This document shows, one piece after another, positions 33,677 through 41,607 of a DNA stretch of 64,000 nt (position 1 is its first letter; each line of letters opens with the position of its first letter). The stretch spans positions 124,001-188,000 of the forward strand of contig NZ_CP022352.1 in the NCBI RefSeq assembly GCF_002216685.1. Direction: 5' to 3'. The notes beneath the pieces are model-generated. The model saw only the letters and a list, made by a program, of their open reading frames with translations. It ran no database searches and had not been told where the DNA came from. Position numbers and translations under genes: made by a program. The stretch comes from Vibrio tarriae (GTDB taxonomy: Bacteria > Pseudomonadota > Gammaproteobacteria > Enterobacterales > Vibrionaceae).

Positions 33677-34015
33677 TGTGCGTTTTACCGTTTTCGCAGG
33701 AACCCAACCCACTTCACCCGTTGAACGCGACACTCTGTACCAAGAATTCAGTTCAAACAAGACTGCCAGCTTTTCTCCAAATTGAGTATTGAGCTCTACA
33801 GCATCGTAATCATGTAGCAGTATGCCTTTCTTAGTGCCTGAGATCGTCTCGATATATTGAGCAGGAGTCCAACCCTGTACACCTGAATCTGTAGTAACGA
33901 ATATCCAATTAGGAAACTCATCATCCATTTCTCCAAGTTGAACTTCATCGCCTTGCTTCAAATAAATAGGATTTGGATATTCAGATGTATGTTCTTCAAC
34001 AACAATAACTTCCAT
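33674..34015 (-). CDS. Tandem bacterial SH3-like domain protein
   Basis: 113 residues containing two SH3-like repeats: VEEHTSEYPNPIYLKQGDEV..GVQGWTPAQYIE and LHDYDAVELNTQFGEKLAVL..EVGWVPAKTVKR, each ending in a G-W-x-P-A turn. No signal peptide, so it acts in the cytosol, unlike most cell-wall SH3b proteins. The ligand is unknown. Start 34015 behind GGAGAAAATT; the longer frame through the upstream attC is rejected. Confidence 0.85.
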   Translation of the reverse strand: MEVIVVEEHTSEYPNPIYLKQGDEVQLGEMDDEFPNWIFVTTDSGVQGWTPAQYIETISGTKKGILLHDYDAVELNTQFGEKLAVLFELNSWYRVSRSTGEVGWVPAKTVKRT

Positions 34016-34033
34016 AATTTTCTCCAAAGCACA

Positions 34034-34155
34034 TAACGCCCGCCTAAGGGGCTGACAACGCATACCACTAAACTCAAACACAACAACCATAACCACCGCG
34101 GCTCAATGGGACTGGAAACGCTACGCGTTGACAGTCCCTCTTGAGGCGTTTGTTA
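34034..34155 (-). repeat. attC site (VCR)
   Basis: Closes the cassette 34156-34526. Confidence 0.95.
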
Positions 34156-34209
34156 TATTTTCGTTCTCAGCACTAATGTGACCAACAACTTAAGATTACA
34201 GAAAAACCA

Positions 34210-34491
34210 TTAACAAACTGATACTTCTCGACTTTCTAAAACCGTAGCAGCGTCGGCTCGCTCAATAATTTTCAACAATACCGATTGAATTGCTTCATCT
34301 TCACGAACATCCTTATCACTCGTAAATCTCTGAATTTGCGCTTCAGCGTTTTCTTCAGGAATAAAAGTGATGACTACTTCGGTAGCAAAATCTGTCGTTT
34401 TCCCGAAATACTCTAAAGATATTTGCGGATAACCTTTGAAACCTCTTTGTACTCGTTTCAATATGCGTTTTTTCGCTTTATCCACGTTCAT
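34210..34491 (-). CDS. Small alpha/beta protein, unknown function
   Basis: 93 residues: basic N-terminal helix (DKAKKRILKRVQRGFKGYPQ), a strand SLEYFGKTTDFATEVVITFI and an acidic helix EDEAIQSVLLKIIERADA. ATG 34491 has AAGGATTC upstream. I do not recognise the family. The first 50 bases after the attC (34156-34209) hold no gene. Confidence 0.7.
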   Translation of the reverse strand: MNVDKAKKRILKRVQRGFKGYPQISLEYFGKTTDFATEVVITFIPEENAEAQIQRFTSDKDVREDEAIQSVLLKIIERADAATVLESREVSVC

Positions 34492-34526
34492 AATGAATCC
34501 TTTTGATTGCTGAACTTAAAAAAATA

Positions 34527-34649
34527 TAACGCCCGCCTAAGGGGCTGACAACGCATTACCACTAAACTTAAACACACCAACCGTAACCACCGCGGCTCAA
34601 TGGGACTGGAAACGCCACGCGTTGACAGTCCCTCTTGAGGCGTTTGTTA
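34527..34649 (-). repeat. attC site (VCR)
   Basis: Closes the gene-less cassette 34650-35162. Confidence 0.95.
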
Positions 34650-34849
34650 TGCTTAAGCTTCAACACTTTACATTTGAACCAAACCAATAATAACCCACTG
34701 AAATCATTGGCCAAACTTCGAGTTTCTTGAATTTGAACTGGCTCATTTTTTACCTATGAACTGACCAATACAGGCTTTCATTTAGCAACTAGGCCAATGT
34801 GGAAACCCTCTCCGACAAACCAATTCACCACGCATGAGCACAACTACTC

Positions 34850-34937
34850 AATGAGGCAATGACACTGAAATTTACAGCGACAGACAGATTGCCATTTCAT
34901 TAGGCAGCGCAAAACAATGCTCAATTGCCGACAAACT
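34850..34937. repeat. Direct repeat unit 1 in gene-less cassette
   Basis: CAATGAGGCAATGACACTGA at the start; GGCAAT/ATTGCC can pair within the unit. Confidence 0.75.
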
Positions 34938-35016
34938 TTAAGCCTATAAGTAAAGGCACCAAACTGCTCAAAGCGACTTGAGAGAGCAAAACTCACCTCG
35001 CGTGGACTCAAAAAAC

Positions 35017-35099
35017 CAATGAGGCAATAACACAGAATTTACAGCGCCAGACACATTGCCGCTTCATTAGGCAGCGACAAACAATATTGAATTGCCGAA
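35017..35099. repeat. Direct repeat unit 2 in gene-less cassette
   Basis: CAATGAGGCAATAACACAGA at the start, about 85% identical by eye to unit 1; the pairing segments are kept. Confidence 0.75.
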
Positions 35100-35162
35100 A
35101 AAAACCGAACGAAATGCCAAAGAAATCGATAACACAACCAACTGATTTTTATGGTTTAAGCA

Positions 35163-35283
35163 TAACGCCCGCTTAAGGGGCAGCCAACGCTATTACCAAC
35201 TTTCCGCATAACACCGTAACCACAAAAAACCAACGCATAGTAAAAATGCCGCGCGTTGGCTGTCCATCTTGAAGCGTTTGTTA
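35163..35283 (-). repeat. attC site, non-VCR class S
   Basis: Closes the PD-(D/E)xK cassette 35284-36538. Confidence 0.93.
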
Positions 35284-35287
35284 GCTT

Positions 35288-36514
35288 TTATCTTGGTGTG
35301 TGATATAGCATGATTGCAAGCTTAACTACTCGGTTCCTATCACCGTCAAGATGAAACTCGTAGTTAAACCATGTTTCATCTTTTTCACCAACGTACTTGA
35401 GAAAATTGGAGTGTCTTGGCGCTGCCTCTTTCGCAGTTTTAACAACACTACTAAAGTCTTTATTTGGCACAAACATAATTACAGCAGCTTTTGAGTCCCG
35501 CCATGTTAGATAGCCTAAAAGCTGAGTTATTGTAGATACAAAGCTTTTCTCGCCTTTCCAAAACTTACACTCGCCAATAAATACATTTGATCCTTCATGC
35601 CTGAGTAATATATCGGTTTTGCCAGTTTTATTGAATGTTTCTCCGGTAGCAGAACCTTCAAAATTTGGCTCTAACATCATTAAAAAGTGATCTCTAAGAT
35701 GCTCTTCTTCCTTACTCGCGTACAAGCTAGGCAACCGCTCAAACTCTTTTCCCACATCATGGATTAATTTCAATATATCTATATATGTACTCTGGTCTAG
35801 GCTTGGTTCTGGTGTAAATCCAGCTTCCTTTACGCTTGGTTTGTTTAAAATAGTTTTTTTCCTCTTTTGAGGATTCGGAATAGAAAATGTTTCTGATACA
35901 ACATTAGATTTCTTTATTGGAACACCTAATGACGCAAGTAACCCAGAGCTTTTTTGAATTCTCTGCTTTCGTGCATTAAATGCATTACGAATATGTAGCT
36001 GTAAACTAGCATTAGCTCTTTCTACTTCAGCTTTAACGTTACCATACTGCTGCAATATATTTCTGATGATTTCATCCTTTCTACGAACAATTTCACCTGC
36101 ATCATCTCTGAAGTTAATTATTTCAAAACAAAACTCATCACGACTAACTTCGATCTCTATTGTCCATAATATTCTAGAACTCGGGATACAATGGAGCAAT
36201 TGAACATTTCCACTTATTGGCACATGAAATTTTATTACATCTTTCTTATAAGACTTCCCTGAATAAACATTAAAATCGTGTGGAAAATACTCAGCTGGTA
36301 TCATTTTCTCGCTAGAAGAAGCATAAATGTCTTCAATGTGAATTTCTAAACCTTCCACCGTTGCTTCTGACACTTTGTGAGCAACGTAATCATCTTCGTT
36401 TACGTTTAGAATATAGTCATCCTTTTCGGATTCGATTGAGAAAGTAACATTTGATTTACTCGCCTCAAGAAAATTCCCAAGATCCCTTTCTCCGAAAACG
36501 CTACTTTTTCTCAT
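35288..36514 (-). CDS. PD-(D/E)xK nuclease with large N-terminal region
   Basis: 408 residues from ATG 36514 (AAGGAG upstream). The C-terminal 110 residues form a restriction-endonuclease core: GKTDILLRHEGSNVFIGECK with D301 and the E316-C-K318 motif, then TQLLGYLTWRDSKAAVIMFV with Q331. The N-terminal 200 residues are beta-rich and probably sense or bind something; a basic linker (KKSNVVSETFSIPNPQKRKK) joins them. No methylase is present. Architecture recalls stand-alone nuclease defence proteins, but I do not assign a named system. A+T-rich, class S attC. Confidence 0.8.
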   Translation of the reverse strand: MRKSSVFGERDLGNFLEASKSNVTFSIESEKDDYILNVNEDDYVAHKVSEATVEGLEIHIEDIYASSSEKMIPAEYFPHDFNVYSGKSYKKDVIKFHVPISGNVQLLHCIPSSRILWTIEIEVSRDEFCFEIINFRDDAGEIVRRKDEIIRNILQQYGNVKAEVERANASLQLHIRNAFNARKQRIQKSSGLLASLGVPIKKSNVVSETFSIPNPQKRKKTILNKPSVKEAGFTPEPSLDQSTYIDILKLIHDVGKEFERLPSLYASKEEEHLRDHFLMMLEPNFEGSATGETFNKTGKTDILLRHEGSNVFIGECKFWKGEKSFVSTITQLLGYLTWRDSKAAVIMFVPNKDFSSVVKTAKEAAPRHSNFLKYVGEKDETWFNYEFHLDGDRNRVVKLAIMLYHTPR

Positions 36515-36538
36515 AAATGCTAAATTCTCCTTAAAAGC

Positions 36539-36659
36539 TAACGCCCGGCTAAGGGGTTGACAACGCACCGCCGGATTCAAAAAACACGCTGTAAACACTG
36601 AACTTCAATTTTGCACTAAAGTCGCCACGCGTTGGCAATCCCTCTTGAGCCGTTTGTTA
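36539..36659 (-). repeat. attC site, unique divergent type
   Basis: 121 bp, CGGCTAAGGGGTTGACAACG and CGTTGGCAATCCCTCTTGAG arms; closes the gene-less cassette 36660-37002. Confidence 0.88.
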
Positions 36660-37002
36660 GGCCAACCGATTGACAATGATACTTTCAAAAACAAAGAACA
36701 GGCTTTTTTGCAAACTTAAAACTAACTAACCGATTCATTTATAAACCAAAATTCTGAATCAGCAAAGAAACCAAAAAAACTCAAATTGAGCGATTTGGAA
36801 GAAAAGTGACGAGCGTAGCATGCTCGGCGGACGTTTGGATGCTGAAGGTTATTTTGCCGCTAAACTCACAACGATAAACAACCCAACGCGATCAAGAAAC
36901 AACAAATATGTGATGATTATTTATTGTTTAAATTCAGCCATGAAAACATGGAATTTACTGTTCAATTCAAACTCGATTTAGCTGATAAAAACTCACTTTG
37001 CC
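36660..37002. other. Gene-less cassette, singleton
   Basis: 343 bp, A+T-rich with no frame of note. Not related to family A or to the direct-repeat cassette. A GC-rich island (GAGCGTAGCATGCTC, about 36815) stands out and can form a short hairpin. Confidence 0.7.
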
Positions 37003-37125
37003 TAACGCCCGCCTAAGGGGCTGACAACGCAATACCACTAAACTCAAACACAACAGCCATAATCACTGCGGCTCATTGGGACTGGAAACGCCGCGCGTTG
37101 ACAGTCCCTCTTGAGGCGTTTGTTA
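37003..37125 (-). repeat. attC site (VCR)
   Basis: Closes the second PhzF cassette 37126-37962. Confidence 0.95.
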
Positions 37126-37923
37126 TGCGATTTTCATTCGACCAGACAAGATCGTTACTGCTTGACCAGATAGCTTCACTTGGTTTGGATTGAGTAGTTC
37201 CACATCCACAAAACCACCTCTCTTTGAGGCCTGATAACCTTTGAGCTGAAACTTACCAAGCCTTTTCGACCAGTAAACACACAAAGCACAATGTGCAGAG
37301 CCTGTTACTGGATCCTCATTGACTCCAACCCATGGCGCAAAATAACGCGATACAAAATCTACACCAGCGTCTGACTTAGCCGTAACTAAAACACCGCGAC
37401 CCTTCAATTTTGATAATCCGCTGAAATCTGGGGAAAGATCGTTCAGTAAGGACTCATTATCAATGACGATAATCTGTTTGTTATCAAACTGACCGTAAGC
37501 GATTAAGTTTGATTGTGCCAACCCTAAGCAATTGAGCATATCTATGTTTGGGGACACTTGCATATCAAGCATTGGAGTTGGGAAAACCAGGTGGATGCTA
37601 TTTTCGTCTAAATGGGCAGTCAAAATGCCCGATAGAGTTTTAAACTCAAGAACATCACCCGTTTTATAAACCCCCTGCTCTTTTAAAACATGAGCTACAG
37701 CTAAAGTACCGTGACCACATAGGCTCACTTCAATTTCTGGTGTAAACCAACGCAGTTGCATCGTGCTCAGCGATAAGAACGCCGTTTCAGACACTGCCAT
37801 TTCAGCAGCAATTGCTCGCATTGTCGCTTCATCAAGGCTAGTTTCTGTAATGCATACCCCAGCAGGATTGCCCTTAAACACTTCTGATGTAAACGAATCT
37901 ACCTGAAAAATGCTAACTTCCAC
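37123..37923 (-). CDS. PhzF/DapF-fold family protein, copy 2
   Basis: 266 residues with the same motifs as 801-1601 (GNPAG, SETAF, LCGHGT, DPVTGSAHC) and six residue changes including MLNCLGL and CVYWSK in this copy. GTG start at 37923. The two copies lie about 36 kb apart, with bodies alike from leader to stop. Confidence 0.9.
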   Translation of the reverse strand: MEVSIFQVDSFTSEVFKGNPAGVCITETSLDEATMRAIAAEMAVSETAFLSLSTMQLRWFTPEIEVSLCGHGTLAVAHVLKEQGVYKTGDVLEFKTLSGILTAHLDENSIHLVFPTPMLDMQVSPNIDMLNCLGLAQSNLIAYGQFDNKQIIVIDNESLLNDLSPDFSGLSKLKGRGVLVTAKSDAGVDFVSRYFAPWVGVNEDPVTGSAHCALCVYWSKRLGKFQLKGYQASKRGGFVDVELLNPNQVKLSGQAVTILSGRMKIA

Positions 37924-37962
37924 TCCATATCCTTAATTTCTTATGATGTCAGAAAAATCGCA

Positions 37963-38085
37963 TAACGCCCGCCTAAGGGGCTGGCAACGCATAACAACCA
38001 AACTCAATCACAACAACTGTAACCACTGCGGCTCATTGGGACTGGAAACGCCACGCGTTGACAGTCCCTCTTGAGGCGTTTGTTA
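37963..38085 (-). repeat. attC site (VCR)
   Basis: Closes the gene-less cassette 38086-38485. Confidence 0.95.
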
Positions 38086-38485
38086 GCTTCGTAGCCCATT
38101 GTTTACCAATGACTTTTTAAACACATTTGCTTGAAATGCATTTTACGCAAAAGCATCTCTCAAACACACGTCCAACGCCAAAAGCTGTGAAGTTGGCTGC
38201 CAAAACTCAAAACGCTCAAGGCTAAGTTGGCCACGGTTAAGAGTCCTCGACAAAGAAAAAACACTTTCAGCGATGATGCAGCCTTTTGTGAAACCAAACT
38301 TTCCGAGTTAAGCATCCAACAACATTGAAGCATCGAGGTTTGATGGTTTTCAGCGACTTTGAAACCACTGAACTTTCAACACGTTCGACCAAATCAGCAT
38401 CAAAAAACTCGAAAACTTGAGCACTAAAAGCTGAATTTTCAGGACAATTAAACCCAGATTTTGAGGATTCTAGCCTTTAAGAAGC
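38086..38485. other. Gene-less cassette, family A, subfamily 2
   Basis: 400 bp, no credible gene. Ends TTAGCTTC / GAAGCTAA. Its right third is nearly the same as in 39468-39880, suggesting a shared recent ancestor. Confidence 0.8.
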
Positions 38486-38605
38486 TAACGCCCGGTTAAG
38501 GGGCAGCCAACGCCACTGACAACTTAACGCATAACACCGTAACCACAAAAACCAACGCATAGTAAAAATGCCGCGCGTTGGCTGTCCCTCTTGAACCGTT
38601 TGTTA
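38486..38605 (-). repeat. attC site, non-VCR class S
   Basis: Closes the HNH cassette 38606-39345; GGTTAAGGGGCAGCC / TTGAACCG variant of class S with matched changes in both arms. Confidence 0.92.
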
Positions 38606-38612
38606 TGTGTAT

Positions 38613-39323
38613 TTACTTAAAGTCACTCAAAAGACTATTTTCAAGGTCACGCTGCTGAGTAAGTGTCTTTCTATTTCGGCTTTTGAATTTGATACTAAAC
38701 GAGATGAAATGATGGAATATAATCATAAACTTATTATTTTTAGACCAAATCAAACACTCATCTTCCGCGATTACCCAAGAACGTGGATTTGACTCCAAGT
38801 CCTTTATTGGATTACTGGAGTAAGTTTTTTCATAATGTTTAGCGTGATTCATGTGAACTTGCTTATTAAAAAAGCGTATGTGCATAACCTGTCGATTTTC
38901 GTTAAAGACTCTGCCATGTTTAATAAAGTACAGACCTTTTCCAAAAAACTTGGCATATTCAAGAAGTTCGTGCCCATAAACTGGCATCTTAGCTACAATC
39001 TGACCATTTTTTTCCTGCGCACTGTCATACATGTCCCAATAACGTTGAGGCACATTTTCACGTTTAGTAAACGCCCGTATAAGCGCATTAACAGCCAATT
39101 CAGTATTGTCTGACTGAAACTTAGCCATCAGCCCAAATATTTCGTCCAGAGTGCCCTTCTCAGAATTACACTTACGACAGGCGTAAAAATCACCTTCACC
39201 GTTATTTCGTTTCTTAGTCAGGACTATGTTTGGAACAAGATGTTCTACAGAACGACTATTTGGCAAATTTTCGCCTTTCACCATAAGAATTGAGCAATAC
39301 GGACAAATACTATTTGCAATCAA
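38613..39323 (-). CDS. HNH endonuclease-like protein
   Basis: The N-terminal 60 residues are an HNH/zinc module: CPYCSILMVKGENLPNSRSV, EHLVPNIVL, then FYACRKCNSEKGT, with CxxC pairs flanking the catalytic His. The rest (about 170 residues) is helical then beta and unassigned. I prefer the TTG at 39323 (GGGAG upstream); a GTG at 39344 would start one base inside the cassette edge. No partner gene. Class S attC, so probably imported. Candidate stand-alone defence nuclease. Confidence 0.82.
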   Translation of the reverse strand: MIANSICPYCSILMVKGENLPNSRSVEHLVPNIVLTKKRNNGEGDFYACRKCNSEKGTLDEIFGLMAKFQSDNTELAVNALIRAFTKRENVPQRYWDMYDSAQEKNGQIVAKMPVYGHELLEYAKFFGKGLYFIKHGRVFNENRQVMHIRFFNKQVHMNHAKHYEKTYSSNPIKDLESNPRSWVIAEDECLIWSKNNKFMIIFHHFISFSIKFKSRNRKTLTQQRDLENSLLSDFK

Positions 39324-39345
39324 ATTGATACTCTCCCTATACACA

Positions 39346-39467
39346 TAACGCCCGCCTAAGGGGCTGACAACGCATTACCACTAAACTCAATCACAACAGC
39401 CGAAACCACCGCGGCTCATTGGGACTGAAAACGCCACGCGTTGGCAGTCCCTTTGAGGCGTTTGTTA
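39346..39467 (-). repeat. attC site (VCR, short-arm variant)
   Basis: GGCAGTCCCTTTGAGG variant; closes the gene-less cassette 39468-39880. Confidence 0.94.
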
Positions 39468-39880
39468 GCTTCGTAGCCCATTGTTTACCAATGATTTTTA
39501 AACAAATTTGCTTGAAATGCATTTTACGCAAAAGCATCACTCAAACACACGTCCAACGCCAAAAGCTGTGAAGTGAGCTGCCAAAACTCGCAGCGATCAA
39601 GGTTAAGTTGGCCACTTACCGAATTTCCGACAAAGAAAGCACGATTTCAGCGACGATGCAGCTTTTTGTGAAACCAAACTTTCCGAGTTGAGCATCCAAC
39701 AACATTGAAGCATCGAGGTTTGATGGTTTTCAGCGACTTTGAAACCACTGAACTTTCAACACGTTCGACCAAATCAGCATCAAGAAAAACGCAAAAGCCA
39801 ACTTGTGCAAGCTGAACGCTAAAAGATAATTTTTCAGAACGATTGAGTTTGGATTTTGATGATTCCAGCCTTTAAGAAGC
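39468..39880. other. Gene-less cassette, family A, subfamily 2
   Basis: 413 bp, no credible gene. Ends TTAGCTTC / GAAGCTAA. Left part resembles 23144-23556, right part resembles 38086-38485: a mosaic. Confidence 0.8.
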
Positions 39881-40000
39881 TAACGCCCGCTTAAGGGGCA
39901 GCCAACGCTACTACCAAGTTTCCGCATAACACCTTAATCACAAAAACCAACGCATGGTAAAAATGCCGCGCGTTGGCTGTCCCTCTTGAAGCGTTTGTTA
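39881..40000 (-). repeat. attC site, non-VCR class S
   Basis: Closes the TIR cassette 40001-40915. Confidence 0.93.
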
Positions 40001-40011
40001 TGCGATTTGTG

Positions 40012-40887
40012 CTACAGACCATAATATTTGGCGCTAAAACCAACGGAAATAGGCGCTGTATCATACTGACATGCAACACTAACTTTTAACTGTCTACGAT
40101 GATCAGAATACGAATGAAAGTGCGTCTGTTTTTTGACAAGTTCTAATTCAGAAAGCCCTATGCTCAATGCCCCAAGTATTGGCTCAGAGTCAAACTCTTG
40201 GTTTTGATAGTGAGGAGCGGTGCGTTTTATACTAACGTCAACGAAACTAACGAAGTTACCTTCTGCCTCTAAAAGCATTTTGCATTCATCGTTTTCAACA
40301 ATGATGTTGCCAACGTCATTAGCCTTGACACCAATAGCAGCTTCAGCTCTGTTAATTTGCATCCCAATGTACTGATACGGGCGATGGAATGGTGCACTCA
40401 ACAACGGAAGGCGATAGGAAATTGCTTTATCTATCGCAGAGCCAAGATTGTAGATTGATGCTGTATCGTCCATTGCCTGCTTGTTGAAAACAACACCAAT
40501 TGTGTTAAGAAGTTTTTTAAATGATTCAATATAGTCACTCTCATCCGTGAAATTACCGTATAACTTACCAACAAGTAGTCCTGGAGGCTCACAGTCTTTT
40601 AGCATTATTGGAAGAACTTTAATTGGCTTTCCACTTATCTGAAAATTCATTGCAACATCAAGTTCATTTACAACCCATGGCGCATTAATTGAGCTAGGTG
40701 ACAAAATTACAGCAAAAAATTCTACATTATCGATGCCTTCACGAATTTTTTGAATTAGTGAATCTCCAATTTTCATTTCAGCTTCGTCTAACCAGCACTT
40801 TACATTGTGATTTTCTAGATCTCTCGCTAACTTCCTTACAAATTCTTTGTCTGCATGATTGTGACTTAAAAAAACACTCGTAATCAA
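40012..40887 (-). CDS. TIR-domain protein with unknown C-terminal domain
   Basis: 291 residues. Residues 1-130 are a TIR domain: VFLSHNHADKEFVRKLARDL, VKCWLDEAEMKIGDSL, FFAVILSPSSINAPWVVNEL with candidate catalytic Glu E75, and KVLPIMLKDC. Bacterial TIR domains cleave NAD+ or make cyclic-ADP-ribose signals, often in anti-phage defence. The C-terminal 160 residues are beta-rich and unknown. Start is TTG at 40887 with AAGGAG upstream, as in the other TIR-like cassette. Class S attC; no partner gene. Confidence 0.87.
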   Translation of the reverse strand: MITSVFLSHNHADKEFVRKLARDLENHNVKCWLDEAEMKIGDSLIQKIREGIDNVEFFAVILSPSSINAPWVVNELDVAMNFQISGKPIKVLPIMLKDCEPPGLLVGKLYGNFTDESDYIESFKKLLNTIGVVFNKQAMDDTASIYNLGSAIDKAISYRLPLLSAPFHRPYQYIGMQINRAEAAIGVKANDVGNIIVENDECKMLLEAEGNFVSFVDVSIKRTAPHYQNQEFDSEPILGALSIGLSELELVKKQTHFHSYSDHRRQLKVSVACQYDTAPISVGFSAKYYGL

Positions 40888-40915
40888 TTTAATACTCCTT
40901 TACTAAAAAATCGCA

Positions 40916-41038
40916 TAACGCCCGCCTAAGGGGCTGGCAACGCATAACAACCAAACTCAAACACAACAACCGTAACCACCGCGGCTCAATGGGACTGGAA
41001 ACGCCACGCGTTGACAGTCCCTCTTGAGGCGTTTGTTA
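40916..41038 (-). repeat. attC site (VCR)
   Basis: Closes the GNAT cassette 41039-41476. Confidence 0.95.
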
Positions 41039-41461
41039 GGTTTGTGCGCCGAAGCTCATATAGTAGTAACCACCCAATTCATCGTCCACTTGCGACACAA
41101 TTTCAAAACCTTGTGACGAATAAAAGTTAAGTGCTTTCTGATTTTGAACCATGCACTTAAGACTTAAGTTGCCATATTTCGCTTTTGCGCCGTTAAGTAG
41201 TATCGTTCCAATACCTTGCCCCTGATATTCAGTTGCAACATAGAGATGATGGACAAAATTGTCAGGCTCCCAAATGGATATGAAGCCGGCAATATTACCT
41301 AAAACCTCAGACAACCAAATTCGTTCACCTTGAGTATCGCGATCGAAGTCTTCTAGCCGAAAACTATCCGTCTTGAGCCATGGGAAACTATCTCGTCTAG
41401 AGTCCAAGTAGAGCTTTCTCAACGATTCGAGATTACAGGCACTAAACTCTTTGATTTCCAT
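41036..41461 (-). CDS. GNAT-family N-acetyltransferase
   Basis: 141 residues. Acetyl-CoA loop YQGQGIG (79-85) then TILLNGAKAKYG, and NQKALNFYSSQGFEIV is the canonical C-terminal motif with the general-acid Tyr. DNFVHHLYVATEYQG is strand 4. ATG at 41461 follows AAGGTTGTTC; the frame continues upstream through the attC (MRCQPLRRAL) but without a ribosome site. Acceptor unknown. Confidence 0.9.
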   Translation of the reverse strand: MEIKEFSACNLESLRKLYLDSRRDSFPWLKTDSFRLEDFDRDTQGERIWLSEVLGNIAGFISIWEPDNFVHHLYVATEYQGQGIGTILLNGAKAKYGNLSLKCMVQNQKALNFYSSQGFEIVSQVDDELGGYYYMSFGAQT

Positions 41462-41476
41462 GAACAACCTTAAACC

Positions 41477-41599
41477 TAACGCCCGCCTAAGGGGCTGGCA
41501 ACGCATTAACACTAAACTCAAACACAACAGCCATAACCACCGCGGCTCATTGGGACTGGAAACGCCACGCGTTGACAGTCCCTCTTGAGGCGTTTGTTA
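41477..41599 (-). repeat. attC site (VCR)
   Basis: Closes the cassette 41600-42257. Confidence 0.95.
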
Positions 41600-41607
41600 G
41601 CTTAATT

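Larger units (their letters stand above)
34650..35162. other. Gene-less cassette with two imperfect direct repeats
   Basis: This 513-bp body has no credible frame. It holds an imperfect direct repeat of about 85 bp (34850-34937 and 35017-35099), each unit containing GAGGCAAT and later ATTGCC so that each could fold on itself. It is unrelated to gene-less family A. Confidence 0.75.

Noticed and set aside
38835..39113. 92-codon plus-strand frame within the HNH cassette
   Set aside because: Antisense to the HNH gene, no ribosome site or promoter.
39891..40079. DUF3265-like frame over the attC of the TIR cassette
   Set aside because: Lies in the attC and inside the 3' end of the TIR gene in another frame; no own start signal.
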